From Sphingomonas cannabina (GTDB taxonomy: Bacteria > Pseudomonadota > Alphaproteobacteria > Sphingomonadales > Sphingomonadaceae), in contig NZ_CP090059.1 of NCBI RefSeq assembly GCF_021391395.1, positions 1,101,001-1,165,000 on the forward strand: a DNA stretch of 64,000 bases. The letters run 5' to 3'. The translations under genes and the position numbers were made by a program. The notes under the pieces are model-generated. The model worked only from the letters and a program-made list of their open reading frames with translations. It searched no databases and had not been told where the DNA came from. The number at the start of each line of letters is the position of its first letter. The stretch's first letter is position 1. This document shows, piece after piece, positions 1 to 9,200 of the stretch.

Positions 1-221
1 CGGAGCGGGCGCGCGAGGCGGATCGTGCCGGAGATGGCGAAGACGATGATGCGGGGGCCCGGCGTCTCAACCGCGGTGCGCAGCGAGCCGGGGCCGTCGT
101 CGGCGAGCGTGGTGACGATCATCACCTTGCCGCCACGCCCGCCGCGCGCGAAGCGGCCGGCGCCCTCCGCGCCGGGGAAGGCGAGCTGCTGCACGACGGG
201 CGGCGTGTCGGCGATCATCAT
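1..221 (-). CDS. Pectate lyase family 1 (PL1), N-terminal part only
   Basis: The gene runs off the left edge of the window, so only about 73 N-terminal residues are visible. They contain AFPGAEGAGRFARGGRGG, then a LADDGPGSLRTAV segment and a GPRIIVFAISGTI segment. This is the conserved opening of secreted PL1-like pectate lyases, which cleave polygalacturonate by beta-elimination. The start is one of two adjacent ATGs (221 or 218), about 8 bases after the acetylesterase stop, so it is the last visible gene of the leftward pectin operon. No signal peptide is visible from this start, which is odd for a pectate lyase. The true start could lie upstream inside the acetylesterase gene, or export could differ. 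The family call is firm; the exact activity is not. Confidence 0.82.
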   Translation of the reverse strand, partial: MMIADTPPVVQQLAFPGAEGAGRFARGGRGGKVMIVTTLADDGPGSLRTAVETPGPRIIVFAISGTIRLARPL

Positions 222-228
222 TCTGCGA

Positions 229-1008
229 TCACTCGTAGAGCAGGCGGGCGGTGTCGGGCGCGGCGATGGCGAGCTCGTGCGCGACCATCGCCGAGAAATA
301 GTCGGCGCCCTTGCGGCCCAGGTGCGTGCGGTCGAACGACAGCTTGCGCCGGGCGAAGGGGCTGTCGTTGACCTCGGTCGCGGTGGTGTCGCCGGCCGGC
401 GCGGCGCCCTTGGGGAGCTGGGCGAGCGTATCGGCCTCGGCCTCGCCCATCGCCTGCACCGCGGCGGCGCTCTTCGCGTTGAGGTCGACGAGCGGGACCT
501 TGAGCTCGGCGGCGACCCTGCGCACCGCGTCGGCCCAGGGATCGAGGTCGCGGTCCAGCTGGCCGTTCTTGAAGGTGCGGCGGGTGAGCGGGGTCACCAG
601 CACGGGAATCGCGCCCGCCGCGCGGGTCTCCTCGACGTAGCGGCGCAGGTTCGCGGGGAATTCGGTGGCGAGATCGGTCGAGCGGCCGGGCTTGCCGGGC
701 TGGTCATTGTGGCCGAACTGGATCAGCACCCATGTTTTGGTGAAACCGGGCGTTTTCATCTCGGCGAGCGCCAGATCCCATGAACCCTCGGCGCGGTAGC
801 TGCCCGAGCTCCGTCCGCCGCGCGCCAGGTTGACGCAGGCGACGAACGAGGTGACGTGATCCGCGCAGAAGGCGCCGCCCCATCCGCCGGCGACGGCGGT
901 GGTGGAATCGCCGACCAGGACGATCTTGGAGGCGCGGATCGGTTGGGCCGGCGACGGCGTCGTCGTCGGGGCGGCTTGCGCGGCGAGCGCGGCGGCGAGC
1001 AGCAGCAT
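229..1008 (-). CDS. Rhamnogalacturonan acetylesterase (CE12-like SGNH hydrolase)
   Basis: A 259-residue secreted SGNH esterase expected to remove acetyl groups from rhamnogalacturonan I in the periplasm or outside the cell. It starts with a short hydrophobic signal peptide (about residues 1-13). It has the block I motif GDST with the nucleophile near Ser35, a block II glycine in NLARGGRSS, block III GHND and block V DRTHLG with the catalytic Asp and His. The chosen ATG at 1008 shares its A with the TGA of the upstream GH43 gene (TGATG), which indicates translational coupling. A longer open frame to 1515 exists, but its extra residues are Arg-rich shadow sequence. Its place between glycosidases and a pectate lyase supports a pectin role. 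Confidence 0.88.
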   Translation of the reverse strand: MLLLAAALAAQAAPTTTPSPAQPIRASKIVLVGDSTTAVAGGWGGAFCADHVTSFVACVNLARGGRSSGSYRAEGSWDLALAEMKTPGFTKTWVLIQFGHNDQPGKPGRSTDLATEFPANLRRYVEETRAAGAIPVLVTPLTRRTFKNGQLDRDLDPWADAVRRVAAELKVPLVDLNAKSAAAVQAMGEAEADTLAQLPKGAAPAGDTTATEVNDSPFARRKLSFDRTHLGRKGADYFSAMVAHELAIAAPDTARLLYE

Positions 1009-2606
1009 CACAGCGCGCGGAACCGGAAATCGCGGAAGCGCGCCGCGCCGGCGCCTGCCGAATAGAGACCGGGTCTGAGCATCAGGAAACCTCCTCTGAC
1101 ATTGTGGTGATAGCCCGACACCTCCATGCCGCGGTCGAAGCGTTGCCAGGTGCGGCCACCGTCGCCGCTGGTGTGGATGGCGACGACATGTTCCTTGTTG
1201 GCGAGGCGGATGCGCATGCGGCGGCCGTGCGGGTTCTTGGGGCGGCCGCGCTCGATGCCGTATTGGTGGGTGACGAAGTTGCGCTCGTCGAAGCCGAGGC
1301 CGCAGTAGAGCTTGTCGTCGTAGAAGAGGACGAGGCCGGCGGTGCCGCCGGGCGCGATCTCGACGTCGCAGTCGAACTCGTAGGCGGGGTCGCCGGCGAT
1401 GAGGAGCAGGGGGGAGGAGTCGCTCGGGGCCTTGCCGACCGCCGTCAGCACCAGCGCGCCGTTCTCGACGCGGGCACGGTCGCGTTCGGCGGGGCCGGGG
1501 CGGAAGAAGTTCCACTTGCGGCCGAGCTCCAGCGTGCGGAAGTCGTCGGAGAGGGGCTGGCCGTGGGGGAGCGCGGTGCCGCCCTTGGGCTTGGCGATCG
1601 GCTGGGAGAGGTCGCCGCCGGTCATGCGGAACCAGCCGTCGTCGGTCCAGCGGATCGGGTCGAGCAGCGTCTGGCGGCCGAGCGTCCAGAAGCCGTTCTC
1701 ATAGCCGTGGTAGACCGACCACCAGCCGCCGTCCGGCGCCTCGACCAGCGAGGCGTGGCCGCGCGACCACCATTTCTCGTCGCGGCTCTTGGTGTGGACG
1801 AGGGGGTTGGCGGGGTCGTTCTGCCACGGCCCGTGGATCGAGCGCGAGCGGGCGGCGATCACCATGTGCCCGGTCGGCGGGCCGGCGGTGCCGCCGACCG
1901 CGGTGATCATGTAGAACCAGCCGCCATGGCGGACGATCTTGGGGCCTTCGGGCGCGAAGCCCTCGACGTCCCAGTCGTCGGGGTAGCGCCAGGGGTCGTA
2001 GACGTGCTCGGGCTTGCCGATGACGGAGAGGCCGTCGTCGGAGAGGCGGACGCGGTCGCCGCCCGACAGGAACAGCCAGCGCGAGCCGTCCTCGCCGACG
2101 GCGTGGCACGGGTCGATGTGGCTGGGGAGGTGGAGGTCTACGGGCTCCGACCAGGGGCCGTCGATATGGTCGGCCCAGATGACGAAGATCGAGTTCGGCT
2201 TCGCCTTGACGGGGATGTAGAGGAAATAGCGGCCCTTGTGCTTCTCCAGGCTGACTGCCCAGACCGAGCCGATGTTCCTGGTGAGGGCGGCCTTGCGCGG
2301 TTGCCAGTTGATGAGGTCGCGGCTGTGCCAGATGGTGAGGCCGGGATAGCTCTCGAAGCTCGAGAAGGTCATGTAATAGTCGTCGCCGTCCTTGAGGATG
2401 GCGGGATCGGGGCGGTCGCCCGACAGCAGCGGGTTGAGGAAGCGGCCGTCGCCGAGGTCGGCGATGCGCTGGTTGTCGAAGCCGCGGCGCCAGTTGGTGG
2501 GCAAGGGGGCGCAGGCGTCGTCCTTCGTCTCGGCGCGTGCCGGCAGCGCGCCCAGCATGGTGCCGGCGAGCGCGGTGGTGAGCGCGTCGCGCCTGGTGAC
2601 GGTCAT
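1008..2606 (-). CDS. Glycoside hydrolase family 43 with C-terminal jelly-roll domain
   Basis: A 532-residue GH43 enzyme, probably a beta-xylosidase or alpha-L-arabinofuranosidase. The N-terminus TVTRRDALTTALAGTMLGAL looks like a twin-arginine signal. The five-bladed propeller residues are visible: the Asp base in RPDPAIL (about residue 67), the pKa-modulating Asp in HIDPCHA and the acid Glu in VEGFAPEGP. From about residue 350 a beta-rich region (LSDDFRTLELGRKWNFFRP) resembles the C-terminal DUF1349/concanavalin-like domain of larger GH43 enzymes. The gene overlaps GH95 upstream by ATGA and CE12 downstream by TGATG. The family is certain from the three acids; substrate specificity cannot be read from sequence alone. 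Confidence 0.88.
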   Translation of the reverse strand: MTVTRRDALTTALAGTMLGALPARAETKDDACAPLPTNWRRGFDNQRIADLGDGRFLNPLLSGDRPDPAILKDGDDYYMTFSSFESYPGLTIWHSRDLINWQPRKAALTRNIGSVWAVSLEKHKGRYFLYIPVKAKPNSIFVIWADHIDGPWSEPVDLHLPSHIDPCHAVGEDGSRWLFLSGGDRVRLSDDGLSVIGKPEHVYDPWRYPDDWDVEGFAPEGPKIVRHGGWFYMITAVGGTAGPPTGHMVIAARSRSIHGPWQNDPANPLVHTKSRDEKWWSRGHASLVEAPDGGWWSVYHGYENGFWTLGRQTLLDPIRWTDDGWFRMTGGDLSQPIAKPKGGTALPHGQPLSDDFRTLELGRKWNFFRPGPAERDRARVENGALVLTAVGKAPSDSSPLLLIAGDPAYEFDCDVEIAPGGTAGLVLFYDDKLYCGLGFDERNFVTHQYGIERGRPKNPHGRRMRIRLANKEHVVAIHTSGDGGRTWQRFDRGMEVSGYHHNVRGGFLMLRPGLYSAGAGAARFRDFRFRAL

Positions 2607-4942
2607 GCCTGTCCTTTCTCGAAACTGCTGGCGGTGAGGGTGCGGCGCTGGCCCTTGGCCAGCGTGATCTCGGTGAGGCGGCCGTGGGCGAGCACGGTGC
2701 GCGTGCCGGGGAGGTCGGCGCGGAAGGTCGCTTGGGTCAGGCGCCCTGCGCGCCAGGCGAGGTCGACCTGCCAGCCGCCGCGGGCGCGCAGGCCCGTGAT
2801 GCTGCCGTCGCTCCAGGCGCGGGGGAGGGCGGGGAACAGGTCGATCGTGTCGCCGCGGCTCTGCAGCAGCATCTCGATCACCGCCGCGGCGCCGCCGAAA
2901 TTGCCGTCGATCTGGAAGGGCGGGTGGGCGTCGAACAGATTGGGGTAGGTGCGCTCGGGGCCGAGCAGGAAGGCGAGGATGCTATGAGCGTGGTCGCCGT
3001 CGCGCAGCCTTGCCCAGAGGTTCGCGCGCCAGGCGGTCGCCCAACCGGTCGCGCGGTCGCCGCGGATCTCCAGGCTGCGGCGGGCGGCGGCGGCGAGATC
3101 GGGCGTGGTGTCGGGCGCGATCTGGTGCGAGGGGTAGAGCGCGTAGAGGTGGCTGACGTGGCGGTGGTGGATGTCGTCGGCGCCCGCGTCCCAATCCTGC
3201 TGCCATTCCTGGAGCTGGCCCTCAGCGCCGATCTTGAAAGGAGCGAGGCGGGCGCGGGCGGCGCGCATCTCGGCGACGAACTCGGCATCGCGGCCGAGGA
3301 TGGCCGCGGCTTCGCTCGTCTGGTCGAACAGGTCGCGCAGGATCGCCATGTCCATCGTCGGACCTGCGCACAAGGACGAGCCGTGGCCGTGGCCGTTCTC
3401 AGGGCTGAGCGACGGGTTGGTGACGAGATAGCCGGTCTCGGGATCGCGCTGCAGCGTGTCGAGGAAGAAGCGCGCGGCGCCGGCCATCAGCGGATAGGCC
3501 GCAGCGAGGAAATCCCGGTCGCAGCCATATTCCCAGCGGATCCAGAGGTGGGTGCAGAGCCACGCGCCGCCGGTCGGCCACAGGCCGTATTTGGCGCCGT
3601 CGATCGGCGCGGTGCCGCGCCACAGGTCGGTGTTGTGGTGGCATACCCAGCCGCGCGCGCCGTACATCGCCTGCGCGGTGTGGGCGCCGCGCTCGGCGAT
3701 GCCGCGGATCAGGTCGACCAGCGGCTCGACGCATTCGGGGAGGTTGGCGGCCTCGGCGGGCCAGTAGTTCATCTCGGTGTTGATGTTGACGGTGTATTTG
3801 GAGCCCCACGGCGGGTTGAGGCTGTCGTTCCACAGACCCTGCAGGGTAGCCGCTTGGCCGCCGGGGCGCGAGCAGGAGATCAGCAGGTAGCGGCCATACT
3901 GGAAGTAGAGCGTGGCGAGGCTCGGGTCGGCGGCGAGGTTGTCGGCGCGGACACGCTGGTCGGTGGAGAGTGCGGCGGCCGGGCTGGTGCCGAGGTCGAG
4001 CGTGACGCGGCGGAACAGGCGGCGGTGCTCCGCCGTCGCGTCGGCGGCGATGCGGGCGAAGGGGCGCTTGTCGGCGGCGTCGAGGGTTGCGGTGGTGAGC
4101 GCGTCGGGATCGCCGCTGACGTCGTCAAAGCGGCGGAAGCTGGTCGCCATCGCCAGCAGGATCACCAGCTCGCGGGCGCCGCGTACCGTCAGGCGGTCGC
4201 CGGTCGCGGTGACGGTGCCGCCCTTCGCCTGGACGCGGGCGCGGGCGGTGAAGCGTAGCGCCGGGGGAATCCCCTGGGCGGCGGTGTTGGTGCCGGTCAG
4301 CACCAGTTCATGCCCGTCCGCACGCGCCGAGGCCGACTTGTGCGGCGAGGTGAAGGACAGGTCGACGTCGATCGCGCCGCTGCGGCCGGCCTTGAGCCGT
4401 ACTGCGATCAGGCGGTCGGGGACGGAAGCGAGCACCTTCCGCTCATGGAGTACGCCGTTGGCGGTGAAGCGGGTGGTCGCCACGGCGGCGTCGAGGTCAA
4501 GCGCGCGGCGATAGTCGGCCGGTTCGCCGAGGCCGGGAAAGTCGAGGAACAGGTCGCCGAGGCCCTGATAGGGCATCTGCCGGAGCGGCTTCGCCATCAC
4601 ATTGGCATTGGCGAAGGCCTCCGCCTCGGCGAAGCGGCCTGCGAAGATCATCTCGCGCAGCTTGGGCAGGGCCGCACGGGCGCCGGGGTTGACCGGGTCG
4701 TGGGGGCCGCCGCCCCACAATGTCCCCTCGTTGAGCTGGAGCCGCTCGCGCGCGACGCCGCCGAACACCATCGCGCCGAGCCGGCCGTTGCCGACCGGGA
4801 GCGCCTGGGTCCATTCGGCGGCCGGCTGCTCGTACCAGAGCGTGAGCGGATGCGGCGCGGCCGCCTCCGCGCGCTTGGGGAGCGCGGCGGCGACGCCGGC
4901 GGTGGCCATCAGTCCCAAAGTCTCGCGGCGCGAAATGGTCAT
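2603..4942 (-). CDS. Glycoside hydrolase family 95 (alpha-L-fucosidase or alpha-L-galactosidase)
   Basis: A 779-residue protein with family GH95 landmarks throughout. These include WYEQPAAEWTQALPVGNGR near the N-terminus, NTEMNYWPAEAANLPE, HHNTDLWRGTAP, NPSLSPENGH, the HRHVSHLYALYPS block, ATGWATAWRANLWARL and QIDGNFGG. The Glu of SPEN and the Asp of QIDGN fit the positions I recall for the general acid and the base-activating Asp. The start at 4942 gives the twin-arginine-like leader ISRRETLGLMATAGVAAAL and overlaps the upstream GH43 stop by ATGA; the longer open frame to 5413 is shadow sequence. It would inverting-hydrolyse terminal L-fucose or L-galactose from xyloglucan, RG-I or RG-II side chains. 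No fucose catabolic gene is nearby. Confidence 0.92.
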   Translation of the reverse strand: MTISRRETLGLMATAGVAAALPKRAEAAAPHPLTLWYEQPAAEWTQALPVGNGRLGAMVFGGVARERLQLNEGTLWGGGPHDPVNPGARAALPKLREMIFAGRFAEAEAFANANVMAKPLRQMPYQGLGDLFLDFPGLGEPADYRRALDLDAAVATTRFTANGVLHERKVLASVPDRLIAVRLKAGRSGAIDVDLSFTSPHKSASARADGHELVLTGTNTAAQGIPPALRFTARARVQAKGGTVTATGDRLTVRGARELVILLAMATSFRRFDDVSGDPDALTTATLDAADKRPFARIAADATAEHRRLFRRVTLDLGTSPAAALSTDQRVRADNLAADPSLATLYFQYGRYLLISCSRPGGQAATLQGLWNDSLNPPWGSKYTVNINTEMNYWPAEAANLPECVEPLVDLIRGIAERGAHTAQAMYGARGWVCHHNTDLWRGTAPIDGAKYGLWPTGGAWLCTHLWIRWEYGCDRDFLAAAYPLMAGAARFFLDTLQRDPETGYLVTNPSLSPENGHGHGSSLCAGPTMDMAILRDLFDQTSEAAAILGRDAEFVAEMRAARARLAPFKIGAEGQLQEWQQDWDAGADDIHHRHVSHLYALYPSHQIAPDTTPDLAAAARRSLEIRGDRATGWATAWRANLWARLRDGDHAHSILAFLLGPERTYPNLFDAHPPFQIDGNFGGAAAVIEMLLQSRGDTIDLFPALPRAWSDGSITGLRARGGWQVDLAWRAGRLTQATFRADLPGTRTVLAHGRLTEITLAKGQRRTLTASSFEKGQA

Positions 4943-6246
4943 GTCGTCATCCTGAACGGTTGGTCCTCGGCGACGACTATGCGGCCTGCGGCGTCGAAGT
5001 CGATCCGCACCAGCCCGGGTTTCTCGCGGAAGTGGCTCCAGGCGTCGTTGCCGAAGAAGGTCTGCCACCAGCGCCCCTCGGCATCGCGCAGCACGTTGCC
5101 GCCGCCGCAGCAGGGCGCGCCCTCGTGGCGGTCGCGCCACGGGCCGGTCGGCTTGTCGGACATCCAGAAGGCGAAGGAATAGCGGTCGTCGTAGCGGTCG
5201 ACGACGCCGAGGTAATAGACGCCGTTCCGCTCGAACATCGTCGCGCCTTCGTAGCCGAAGTGACGATAGCCCTGGTCGGCGCATTGCTTGCGATGATGCG
5301 ACGGATCGAGGTCCCAGCCGTCGGCGCTGGTCATCGGCTGCCACTCGCCGGCATAGCCGGAGAGGTCGTCCTTCAGCCGGACGATTTCCTCGGCCGAGCC
5401 GTAGGTCAGCCACACCGATCCGTCAGGCGCCTCGAACAGCGTCGCGTCGATGCCCTTGCGGAGCGGCTTGTCGGGCGAGAAGGCGTGGACATAGGGGCCT
5501 TCCGCGCGGCCGGTCGTGCTCTTGAGGATGGCGAGGCCGGCGCGGCTCATGCTGTGGCAGATGACGTAGTTGCCGCGGATGAAATGGATCTCGGGCGCCC
5601 ACAGCGCGCGGAACGGCACGCCGGCGCGCATCCGCCAGCTCTTCTCCCAGCCGCCGTCGCGCTCGATCGACCAGACCAGGCCGAGATAGTCCCAGCGGTC
5701 GAGGTCCTTCGAGCGCCACAGCTCGACGCCGTCGTTGGTCGCCCAGATGTTGTCGCCGGTCGAGCCGGTCATGTAGTAATGACCGTCGCCGCCGAGGCAG
5801 ACGATGGTGTCGCGGATGTGGACGTCGTGGAGCGGGCGGATGCGGGGCAGCAGCCCCTGCGTCACCGCGGTGCCCGTGTCCGACTCCCCCCAGGGCGCGA
5901 GCGGGTAGGGCGGCGTGTCGGGTCCCTTGTAGCGCACGTCGGGCAGGCCCGAGGTCCAGCCGCCGCTGGCGCTGGCCGCGGTGGCGCGGCGGCCGGGGCC
6001 GCTGGTGCCGCGATAGGGCCAGTAGCCGGGCGGAGGCGGCGGGACGATGCGGCCGCTGTTGTCGCCGCCGGTGCGTGGCGGCTCGCCCGGGCGCGGCGCC
6101 GGGCCGTAGGGCGGCTGCTGCGCGAAGGCCGCGCCCGGCAGCGTCAGCAGCGCCGCGCCCTTCAGCAGGGTACGGCGATCGAGGGGAAAAGGCTCCCCGC
6201 CGTCCGTTGCCGGACGACGGGAAGCAGGCTCTCCGGGGAGGACCAT
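4939..6246 (-). CDS. Glycoside hydrolase family 43, second enzyme
   Basis: A 435-residue exported GH43-like protein. A tail of about 20 residues precedes the signal LDRRTLLKGAALLTLPGAA, followed by a Pro/Gly-rich linker to about residue 110. In the propeller, the Asp of VHIRDTIV fits the base, the Asp of GIDATLFEAPDG the modulator and the Glu of FGYEGATMF the acid. LWAPEIHFI is also a family signature. The spacing differs from the other GH43 in this operon, so a different substrate (arabinan or galactan side chains) is plausible. The start at 6246 shares a base with the TonB receptor stop (TGATG). It overlaps GH95 by 4 bp. The longer open frame to 7041 is shadow sequence inside the receptor. 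Confidence 0.84.
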   Translation of the reverse strand: MVLPGEPASRRPATDGGEPFPLDRRTLLKGAALLTLPGAAFAQQPPYGPAPRPGEPPRTGGDNSGRIVPPPPPGYWPYRGTSGPGRRATAASASGGWTSGLPDVRYKGPDTPPYPLAPWGESDTGTAVTQGLLPRIRPLHDVHIRDTIVCLGGDGHYYMTGSTGDNIWATNDGVELWRSKDLDRWDYLGLVWSIERDGGWEKSWRMRAGVPFRALWAPEIHFIRGNYVICHSMSRAGLAILKSTTGRAEGPYVHAFSPDKPLRKGIDATLFEAPDGSVWLTYGSAEEIVRLKDDLSGYAGEWQPMTSADGWDLDPSHHRKQCADQGYRHFGYEGATMFERNGVYYLGVVDRYDDRYSFAFWMSDKPTGPWRDRHEGAPCCGGGNVLRDAEGRWWQTFFGNDAWSHFREKPGLVRIDFDAAGRIVVAEDQPFRMTT

Positions 6247-9200
6247 CAAAAGCTCAGCCGCGCGCCGACGCGGTAGACGCGCCCGCTGCTGCCGTAGTTG
6301 GTCACCGCTTCCTGGCCCTGATAGGCATAGCGGTTGGTGGTCTGGTTGGTGAGGTTGAGCCCCTCCACCGTGATCGAGAAATTCTTGAGGACGTTGAAGC
6401 TCAGCGACGCGTCGACGTTGGTTGTCGCACGGCTGTAGACGAAGTCGTTGATGAGCGGGCTGTCGCAGCCGGCGCTTTCCGTCGGCGCGGTCGCGGTGCC
6501 GGTGCCGACGGTGCTGAGGCCCGGGCCGCACGATCCCGCCGCGATCGGATATTGCGAGACATAGCCCTTGCGATGCGCGACCGATACGCGGGCGCGGAAC
6601 GCCGGGACCTCGTAGAACAGCGTGCCGTTGAGCGCCTGCGGCGACACGCCGATGAAGGGGCCCGTACCCGTTGTCTGCGCCCGCGTCGCGGTGCCGGGGT
6701 CGAGGATGTAGTTCAGTTCCGACTTGATGTAGGTGTAATTCACCAGCGCGCCGAAGTTCTTGAGGAATCCCGGCAGGAACGTGAAGTTCTGCTGAAAATT
6801 GATCTCGAAGCCGCGCAGATACCCACCCGGCGCATCGCGATACTGGCGCGCCACGAACGGGTAATTGTTGTCGATATAGGCGGTCTGGTTGGGGTTGGTG
6901 TATTGCGCGCGGATCGCCGCGATCGTGTCGGCATCGGCGAACTGCGACAGCGGGGCGGTGAATAGCACCGTCTGCGGGAAGGACGAGATGTCCTTGGAGA
7001 AGCCGGCGATCGAGATCAGGCTCGATCGGGTGAAATACCATTCGAGGCTGACGTCGAAGTTGGTCGAGCGGAACGGGCTGAGCTTGGGATTGCCGATCGT
7101 CATCGACGCGCCGGTGTTGTCGCCGTTGCTGGGGACGGAGATCGAGGTGATCGTCGGCGAGAGATTGGCGAGCAGCGGCCGCGCCATCACCTGCGACGCG
7201 CCGATGCGGATGTAGAAATTGCGGACCGGCTCGTAGACGACGTTCAGCGACGGCAGCCAGTCGGTGTATTTGTTGCGGCCGACGATCGGCCGGCCCGCCT
7301 GGGAGGTGCCGGTCGAGGTCAGGTCGGTGATCGCGACGCGGGTGCCGACGTTGCCGCGCAGCGGCTGGCCGAACAGCTCGGAGTTGAAGTCGAACTCGAG
7401 GTAGAAGGCGGTGTCCTTCTCACTCACACCGAAGTTGTTCTGGCCGCCGTTGCGCTTGGTGGTCAGGCGGAAATCGCCGTATTTGTTGATGCAGTCGCAC
7501 TGGAAGCCGATGAGGTCGTCGATCTTGCCGAGATCGGGCACCAGGAAGCTGGAGATAGTGCCTTCGGGCACGTTCAGTCCCTTGCCGAACGAGACGAGCT
7601 TGCTGTTCGCGGCGGTGGTCGATCCCGCCTCCAGCAGCGTGGGATTGAGCGTGTCGGTGTTGCGCTCGGCCTGCTGGGTATAGAAGCCGAAGGTGCGACG
7701 GGTGGCGCCGAAGCCGATGTTGAACTCGTCGTTGACCTTCCAGTCGAAGTCGACCTTGGCGCCCTCATAGGTGTTACGGACGTAGCGTTCGTAATGGCGG
7801 AGGGCGGAGAAGCCCTTCACCATCTGCCAGTTGTTGGGATCGGTGGTGTCGAAGCCGAAATCGAGGATCGGCATCTTGCCGTGATCGCGGTCGTCGTAGA
7901 CGAAATTCTCGGGCGAATCCATGCGGTTGAACTCGGCGAGCAGGCCGGTCTGATAGTTGACCGACTTGGACTTGCCGTAGATCGCCGACACCTTGAAGGC
8001 GTCGCTGAACTCATGGTCGATCCGCGCGCTGCCCTGCCAGAAGGTGGTGGTGTAGGCCGAATAGTCGACCGCCGAACGCATATCGACGTTGCGCAGCACC
8101 AGATAGTCGGCGTTGCCGTTGGTGACGTTGGCGTCGAGCACGTCGACCGCCGGGCGGCCGATCAGCTGCCCGCGATAGGCGAGGCCGTTGCTCGACGGGA
8201 TGTACCCCACCGAATTCGGATTGTTGTAATAGTCGTAAGGATCGAGGTTGTTGGGATTGGTGCTGAAGATGTTGGTGCCGAGCACCGCCGGCACCACCTG
8301 TCCCTGCTGGTTGAACGCGGTCGTGAAGGCCGGCGTGGTGCCGTACATCTCCTGCCCGCAATCCTGCGCCGGCACGAGATCGCTGCCGGCGTTGTAGGTG
8401 CACAGGCCCGGATAGGCACCCCGCGCCGTGGCAGGGGCGAGGCGGCCGGAGGCATTGTTGTAGGCCGCGTTGGTGTTGTTGCGGTTGAGGCCGACCGGCG
8501 AGAGCTGGTCGTTCTCGCTGACGTTGCGGAAGCGCGAGTAGAGGCCGTCGATGGTGAGCCGCGTCTTCGACGTCACGTCCCATTGATAGGAACCGGTCAG
8601 CCCGATGCGGTTGTTGCGCACGAGCTGGTGGTTGAGCGACGGCAGCGCCGGGATGCGCACGGTCGAATCGTCGAACCGGCCGGGCGTGTTGTAGGGCGCG
8701 CCGGGGTAGAGCTTGGCGTAGGCCGCCGGGTCCGATCCGGTCTGGAAGGCGGTCGCGTTCGGGTTGGCGTAGTTGAGCGACCCGACCGGCGCGGAGAAGC
8801 CGGCGCGCTGCGGCACGCCTTCGCCGACGAACTGGCTGCTGCGGTAGAGATAGTCCGACTGGCCGGGCGAGCGGATGTAGGAATCGATGACGTTCTCGGT
8901 GCGGTTGTAGGCGGCCGAGAGCAGCAGGCCCATGCGCTTGTCGGCGCCGAAGCGGAACGAGACCAGGCCGGCGAGGCGCGGATTCACCTTCTTGCTGTTC
9001 TCGTTGTAGCTGCCTTCCCCGGACAGCGCGAAGCGGCTGCCCTTGTAGTCGAAGGGCTTGCCGGTCTCGAGGTCGATCGTCGCGCCGAGCGAGCCCTCGT
9101 CGGTCTCGGCCGAGGGGGTCTTCTGCACCTTCAGCGAGCTGAACAGCTCGGAGGCGAAGGTGTTGTAGTCGAACGAGCGGCTGCGGTTGGGGCTGGTGCC

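Noticed and set aside
1104..2948. Very long + strand open frame (614 aa) opposite GH43 and GH95
   Set aside because: High GC creates long antisense frames. The translation is Val/Ala/Glu/Gly-rich with no motif, while the opposite strand encodes complete GH43 and GH95 signatures.
4943..5413. N-terminal extension of the GH95 open frame
   Set aside because: Arg-rich sequence inside the upstream GH43 gene. The twin-Arg leader and the ATGA overlap fix the start at 4942.
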